Below are positions 59,437 to 64,000 of a DNA stretch of 64,000 nucleotides, piece after piece. Every line of letters begins with the position of its first letter. The first letter of the stretch is position 1. Made by a program: the position numbers and the translations under genes. Under the pieces are notes generated by a model. That model did no database searches. It saw only the letters and a list, made by a program, of their open reading frames with translations, and had not been told where the DNA came from. The stretch is from Apiosordaria backusii (taxonomy: Eukaryota > Ascomycota > Sordariomycetes > Sordariales > Lasiosphaeriaceae): the NCBI GenBank assembly GCA_030549205.1, contig JAUKTV010000011.1, positions 744,001 to 808,000 on the forward strand, written 5' to 3'.

Positions 59437-60012
59437 AGTTCCCCGCATCTTGAGTCACGTATGCGGTGGCTTGCAGGTTGCCGACGGAGAGACTGATATA
59501 ATTGGCCTGCTCCAGCGGATTCGCTTACATCACCCAATCGTAGAGCTGATGGGTAGAACACTTGTCTGTGAATGCGCGCTAACATGCAGTTGCGAGTTTC
59601 TGCGCGCAAGAGTTGATTTTGTGCGCGCAAGAATTGATGGTTGATTTTTTGCGCGGGTGTCGATGATGGAGAGGAGACAGTGAGACAGGTTCCTGTGAAT
59701 ATGAGACAGCGTGTGAGAAGTCAAAGTTACCTACCTGTGAGAGTGCCACAATGACCTGGAAATGATGGGAAGGTGATGATAGCTTCGATTTTCACGAATG
59801 AGAGATGCAAATCATGCACGTGTAATATGCTAAGTATGCCGCAAATACACCTTCATTTTACCATTCGTTTGACATCCAGCACTCATCATGATGGCTTCAT
59901 AATGTCATCATGGCAGGTGACCGCTTCCCAAACGATCAGTGATGAGGTTATGAGATGATAGTGAGAAGATTGTACCTTCCAAGAGTTCCTTTGGCCAAGA
60001 CTTCCCTTGCGG

Positions 60013-60660
60013 GCTGAACTGCTCATGCATTCCTCGCCGGCTTCAATTTCCTTGGCCAAGACTTTGATCACAAGCTTCAAACTGCAGCTTGTCTGTGACA
60101 TTCAGCCGCTCATGCAGTTCTGGACCGCATTTCTCGAGTTGGTGATCGTGCATTTCTCGCCGGCCTCGAGTTGGTGGCCCTGCATTTCTCGCCGGCCTCG
60201 AGTTGGTGGCCCTGCATTTCTCGCCGGCCTCAAGTCAAGTGATCGTCCATTTCTCCGCGGCTTCAGCTCGTGATCATGCATTTCTTGCGGCTTCAATTCA
60301 CTTAGCCAAGACTTTCCTCGCTGGTTTCAACTGCATCATGCGTTTCTCGCCGGCTTCAACTGCGTCTTACTGGCTTCAACTGCATGCTAACTGCATCGTG
60401 CATTTCTCGCCGGCTTCAACTGCATCATGCATTTCTCCCTGGTTTCAATTGCGTCGTGCATTTCTCCCCGGCCTCAACTTCCTTGGCCAAGACCTTCCTC
60501 GCCGGCTTCAGCTGCGTCTTGCATTTCGCGGCTTTATTTTTGCTCGTGCATGTCCCGCCGGCTTCAATATTGCTCTTGCATGTCTCGCTGGCTTCAACTT
60601 TTCTCGTGCATATTTGGCCGACTTCAACTTCTCTCGTGCATATCTCGCCGGCTTCAACTG
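60013..60660 (+). repeat. CATTTCTCGCCGGCTTCAA repeat family
   Basis: About 20 degenerate copies of a 30-35-bp unit with core TTTCTCGCCGGCTTCAACTG. Some are preceded by CTTGGCCAAGACTT. Three nearly exact 32-33-bp units lie at 60145-60235. An inverted block of the same family lies at about 62397-62478. Confidence 0.85.
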
Positions 60661-60691
60661 ACGTTCTAGACTCCGCTCATCAGCATCATTC

Positions 60692-60993
60692 GCTTTGGCT
60701 ACCCAACCATCACCAAAAGCCTGCCTTCTCTGAAACGGCGAGCTGCATGCCCTTTTCGTCTGGCCGGTTTCCTTTGCATCTGGTTGGTCTCTTCTCTTCT
60801 GGCCGGTCTCCTTTGCATGTTCTCTTTGCATGTTCCCGGTTTCCCTTGCATCTGGCCGGTCTCCCTCTCTCTGGCCGGTCTCCTTTGCATCTCCTTCGCA
60901 TCTGGCCGGTCTCCTTGCACCTGACCAGCCTCCTTTGCGCTTTGGCTACGTAGCCATCACCAAAAGCCTGCCTTCTCTGGAACGACGAGCTGC
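60692..60993 (+). repeat. 55-bp direct repeat, 247 bp apart
   Basis: GCTTTGGCTACSYARCCATC followed by ACCAAAAGCCTGCCTTCTCTG occurs at 60692-60746 and 60939-60993, each time introducing a run of CCTTTGCATCTGGCCGG units. Confidence 0.85.
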
Positions 60994-61005
60994 CCTTCTC
61001 ATCTG

Positions 61006-61215
61006 ACCGGTTTCCTTTGCATGTTCCCTTTGCATCTGGCCGGTTTCCTTTGCATCTGGCCGGTTTCCTTTGCATCTGGCCGGTTTCCTTTGCATCTGGC
61101 CGGTTTCCTTTGCATCTGGCCGGTTTCCTTTGCATCTGGCCGGTTTCCTTTGCATATGGCCGGTTTCCTTTGCATCTGGCCGGTTTCCTTTGCATCTGGC
61201 TGGTCTCCTTCTCTT
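61006..61215 (+). repeat. 20-bp minisatellite CGGTTTCCTTTGCATCTGGC
   Basis: Eight head-to-tail 20-bp units from 61041 to 61200, seven identical and one (61141) with a single change. Degenerate units flank it from about 60765 to 60960 and near 61300-61345. Confidence 0.95.
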
Positions 61216-61401
61216 CTGGCCAGTCACGCGGTAGTAAGTATTGGAACTAATATTTTTGGTGAGGATGTACACAAAAGATTAGTCTCGATATCCACTGGCG
61301 TGTCCCGGTCTCCTTTGCATCTGGCCGGTTTCCTTATCGACTTCCCGGTTTCCTTTCCATTTCTGTTGACGAATCAAGACGTGAAACATGCCGCACCGCA
61401 T

Positions 61402-61489
61402 GAAAAATGCCTCATGCACTTTGTTGAGGCAATCATGATCAAGTGGAAAAATGCCTCATGCACTTCGTTGAGGCCATCATGATCAAGTG
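61402..61489 (+). repeat. 44-bp tandem duplication
   Basis: Two copies (61402-61445, 61446-61489) beginning GAAAAATGCCTCATGCACTT, two differences. Confidence 0.9.
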
Positions 61490-62396
61490 GCCTGACTACA
61501 GTGTTCGGAGACTTTTCTCCTTCACAAAGGCAGCTGCTGGAGGAGTTCCTCCTCGATTGCTGTGAACCCGTTATCATCAGGAAGCGAATCGACCCAGTGT
61601 CCGGAGACTTCTCTCCTCCAGAGATGCTCCTTGGATGTTTGAACGGGCCATCACAACTGCCATTCTTGGTCGAAGAGGCATCATGAGAGCTGTCGTGTCA
61701 CCTCTCCTGGCTCCAGAGTGACTAGTGGATGGCGTTTGACTATCGCTCTGCGGTTCGGGGAATCATTATGCATGATAGATGCGTGCGCTGCAGCTGGTTG
61801 ATTGACGCACAGCGACGCTTCGGGCAAGCAGTTCGCTGTCTGTTGTGTCGATTGCTCGCCAAGGTTGCAACCGGGGAAGGATGGCATGGAATCAGGAGAT
61901 TTCTACCCCAACGAGTACATGGTGAGAAGGTGACAGCCGGGGAAGATTTGGTGCATCCTGTGCTGAGATCGATGCCAGTGGGAGGTAGTTTCCAGGAATG
62001 GCGACTTGCATAGAGACATCGGCTGTCAACCTCTTCAAGGAGCAGCCGGTCAAAACACAACTGCCGGGCCTTCGAAGTCCTTTCTTTCTCGAGTACCGAC
62101 GAAGGGAGACTGTGGATTGGGGTGGGATACGTTGGGGGCCGCTCTTGGCACCACAATGCGCTTTTTTCCAACCACTGAGTTGGCATCATGCATGTTTGAC
62201 TGTCGGTGGGCACCCGTTGAAGCAGCTCGATATTGCTGGTTTGCTGAAAGATCGCGGAGAAACCCGAAGCCTCCCTTGTTCTTGACTGGTACACTCGATG
62301 CATCAGTGGGTCTCTGCACAGTCTTTGAGATCTGTTTTCTCGCAACGCCCAATCCGAGATGTCCTCAGGAAAAGTGGAAGCCGGCGGATCACCAGT

Positions 62397-62478
62397 CGAA
62401 GCCGCGGAGAAATGGGTGATCACTTGAAGCCGGCGAGACATGCAAGAGCAAAATTGAGGCCGGCGAGAAATGCACGAC
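62397..62478 (-). repeat. Inverted block of the CATTTCTCGCCGG family
   Basis: Reads GAAGCCGCGGAGAAATG..GATCACTTGAAGCCGGCGAGA and so on; it is the reverse complement of the stretch around 60205-60262, about 2.2 kb away. Confidence 0.8.
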
Positions 62479-62486
62479 TGCAAACA

Positions 62487-62715
62487 TCTGCAGAATCTCT
62501 TGACCGGTGTGGGTCCATGTCGAGAATTCCCTCGTCCAGTCTGCATTTCCTGATATCTCGTTGACCGGGGTGGGTCCATGTCGAGGATTCCCTCGAATTC
62601 ACTCGTCCAATCTGCGTTTCCTGCAGATATCTTGTTGACCGGTGTGGGTCCACGTCGAGAATTCCCTCGTCCAGTCCGTGTTTCCTGCAGATATCTCATT
62701 CACCGGTGTGGGGAA
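62487..62715 (+). repeat. 61-73-bp tandem repeat, four copies
   Basis: TTGACCGGTGTGGGTCCA starts at 62500, 62561, 62634 and (diverged) 62699, each followed by TCGAGAATTCCCTCGTCCAG and CTGCAGATATCT in most copies. Confidence 0.88.
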
Positions 62716-63003
62716 TTCATCTTGGCAATGTTGACCGGTCTGCTTCAAGGAAGGTGGCGAAGGTTTCAAGACGGCACTTGGAAGATCTGGGAGACTTTGG
62801 AGATGTTTCAAGTGAATGGTGAAGTGACTCTACCACTCGCAGCTTCAGCTCCCAAATGAAGGTATCGATTGTGTCTTGCTGGTTTCTGGAAGAAGTATCT
62901 CTCGGCACTCGAGTTCGCTTGGACTTATCTTGGGCCTCTTTCCCCCCGGACGGTAGACATCTGTTGCTGAGGTTGAATCATGCAGGTTGGGGCGCAAGAC
63001 TTC

Positions 63004-63348
63004 TGCGAGGGCGAAGGACTCCTGCGAGGACGGAAGGCTCCCGCGAGGGCGAAGGACTCCTGCGAGGGCGAAGGACTGCTGCGAGGACGGAAGGCTCCCG
63101 CGAGGGCGAAGGACTCCTGTGAGGACGGAAGGCTCCCGCGAGGGCGAAGGACTCCTGTGAGGACGGAAGGCTCCCGCGAGGGCGAAGGACTCCTGTGAGG
63201 ACGGAAGGCTTCCGCGAGGGCGAAGGACTCCTGTGAGGACGGAAGGCTCCCGCGAGGGCAAAGGGCTCCTGCGCGGTCGAAGGACTCCTGCGAGGACGAA
63301 AGACTCCTGCGAGGGCGAAGGACTCCTGCGAGGGCGAGACTCCTGCTC
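63004..63348 (+). repeat. 19/38-bp minisatellite
   Basis: About 18 units of 19 bp alternating GCGAGGGCGAAGGACTCCT and GYGAGGACGGAAGGCTCCC, so the higher-order period is 38 bp. Frames stay open in several phases simply because the array lacks stop triplets. Confidence 0.93.
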
Positions 63349-64000
63349 GAAAGTGCCGATCATGGTTGACTGGTTGGCCTTCGATGACCTGCAGCTGCAC
63401 TGCCGTCCCCGTTCAAGTTGGTTGATGTGGTGAACTCGACAGGAGGAGGTAGGAAAGGGCCGAAAGGGGACCATGGTCGTCGTTGCGGGTCCATGACCCA
63501 GACGAGCTTCAACGTCGAGTAGCCGAGAAAAAGAGACGTTCCACGGACACGATTGATAACAAGCATCCAAATGACTGGTGTGTTCCTTCGGGGCATCTCA
63601 AGTCGATATCAGCGGGGTTAAAAGTTGAAACGGGACTGGGTTGGGGTTGCATCGAAATCGGGTTAGCAGCTCCCGGATGGTGGGTTAGGGGAGTCACTGA
63701 TAGGTAGGCGAGACGCTAAACGGGGATCAGTCGGTGCGGCCCGCGAAGGATCACTTGGCTTTCCTCAAGGACACCAACAATTTTGGGGGATCTAGCGATG
63801 CCCATCTCCTTGTTCCCTCTTCGTTGTTTTCAACTTTTGATGCTGTTTTACCATCGTTGCACGATATACGACAATTCATCTACCTTTGTGCTGCTGAAAG
63901 CCCTGAGATGTGGTCGCAAATTGGCCTGTTCACCAGCACCCGACCAGGGATCAACGGCTGAATACATGAGCAGCCGACATCTCTAGAGAGCTCTCCTTTT

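Larger units (their letters stand above)
55469..64000. other. Gene-free 8.5-kb mosaic of micro-repeat families
   Basis: From the ATG29 stop to the window end I find no credible gene. Nearly every 100-250-bp stretch recurs nearby in direct or inverted orientation, but the families are unrelated to each other. GC stays moderate, so classic repeat-induced point mutation, which makes DNA AT-rich, is not obvious. No transposase, reverse transcriptase or telomeric TTAGGG array is visible. The main families are listed separately; 61500-62390 and 63350-64000 hold only weak or no repeats. Confidence 0.7.

Noticed and set aside
61006..61215. CRISPR-like appearance of regular short repeats
   Set aside because: Units are head-to-tail without spacers and the organism is a fungus; it is a minisatellite.
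60710..61272. Basic Lys/Arg/Gln repeat protein frames on the minus strand
   Set aside because: Direct translation of the 20-bp minisatellite; all frames give similar low-complexity peptides.
61740..62699. 319-codon open frame on the minus strand
   Set aside because: It runs through repeat families (tandem 61-73-bp units and the CTCGCCGG block) with no domain; the frame is open because the units lack stops.
62845..63570. 241-codon minus-strand frame with a Ser/Pro/Arg repeat protein look
   Set aside because: Entirely produced by the 19-bp minisatellite, which is open in several frames on both strands.
63734..63961. 75-codon frame at the right edge
   Set aside because: Short, no domain, no flanking exon that I could join; could be the edge of a gene outside the window but there is no support.

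Overview
This window is nuclear DNA from a filamentous ascomycete, most likely a Sordariomycete and probably Sordariales. The evidence is short introns (about 50-120 nt) with GT..AG borders and CTAAC-type branch points, many intron-bearing genes, long C/T-rich intergenic regions, and a gene set whose products look like Sordariales proteins (MIC19/DUF1690, IVY1, Nup53, Atg29, TRI12-type MFS). I read about 19 genes. All exon borders come from reading the sequence; no transcript data or database search was available.

Layout, left to right. 1-2313: 3'-truncated Zn2Cys6 transcription factor (-). 2314-6535: a 4.2-kb gene-free region with a 34-A tract. 6536-9533: importin beta KAP95 (-). 11227-13331: leu-4 2-isopropylmalate synthase (-), with an 8-nt first coding exon. 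16163-18085: ferric reductase (-). 21595-22244: MIC19 of MICOS (+). 22606-23662: TYW3 wybutosine protein (-). 24586-26711: ERF2-type DHHC palmitoyltransferase (-). 28096-28808: small mitochondrial membrane protein (+). 29283-30285: NC2-beta/Dr1 (-). 31548-32452: SDR (-), divergent from TDA3-like FAD oxidoreductase 33031-34302 (+). 34875-35302: spliced 104-aa membrane protein (+). 37665-40493: a second, larger ferric reductase (+). 43230-45517: TRI12-type MFS transporter (+). 46007-47216: extradiol dioxygenase (LigB/DODA type) (-). 47730-48576: acyl-protein thioesterase 1 (+). 49454-51166: IVY1-like (+). 51657-53078: Nup53-type nucleoporin (-). 53573-55468: Atg29 (+), with a 10-nt micro-exon.

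The last 8.5 kb (55469-64000) is different. I find no credible gene there. It is built almost entirely of short repeat families unrelated to each other (period 15 bp to about 230 bp, 2 to about 20 copies). Several families include an adjacent inverted copy that would fold into long RNA or DNA hairpins. This is the least explained part of the window.

Most genes are housekeeping: nuclear transport (KAP95, Nup53), leucine synthesis, mitochondrial cristae, tRNA modification, transcription repression, autophagy, and protein palmitoylation and its reversal (ERF2, APT1). Two ferric reductases and a TRI12/siderophore-type MFS protein suggest an iron-uptake theme around 37-46 kb. No bacterial, viral or transposase gene was seen.
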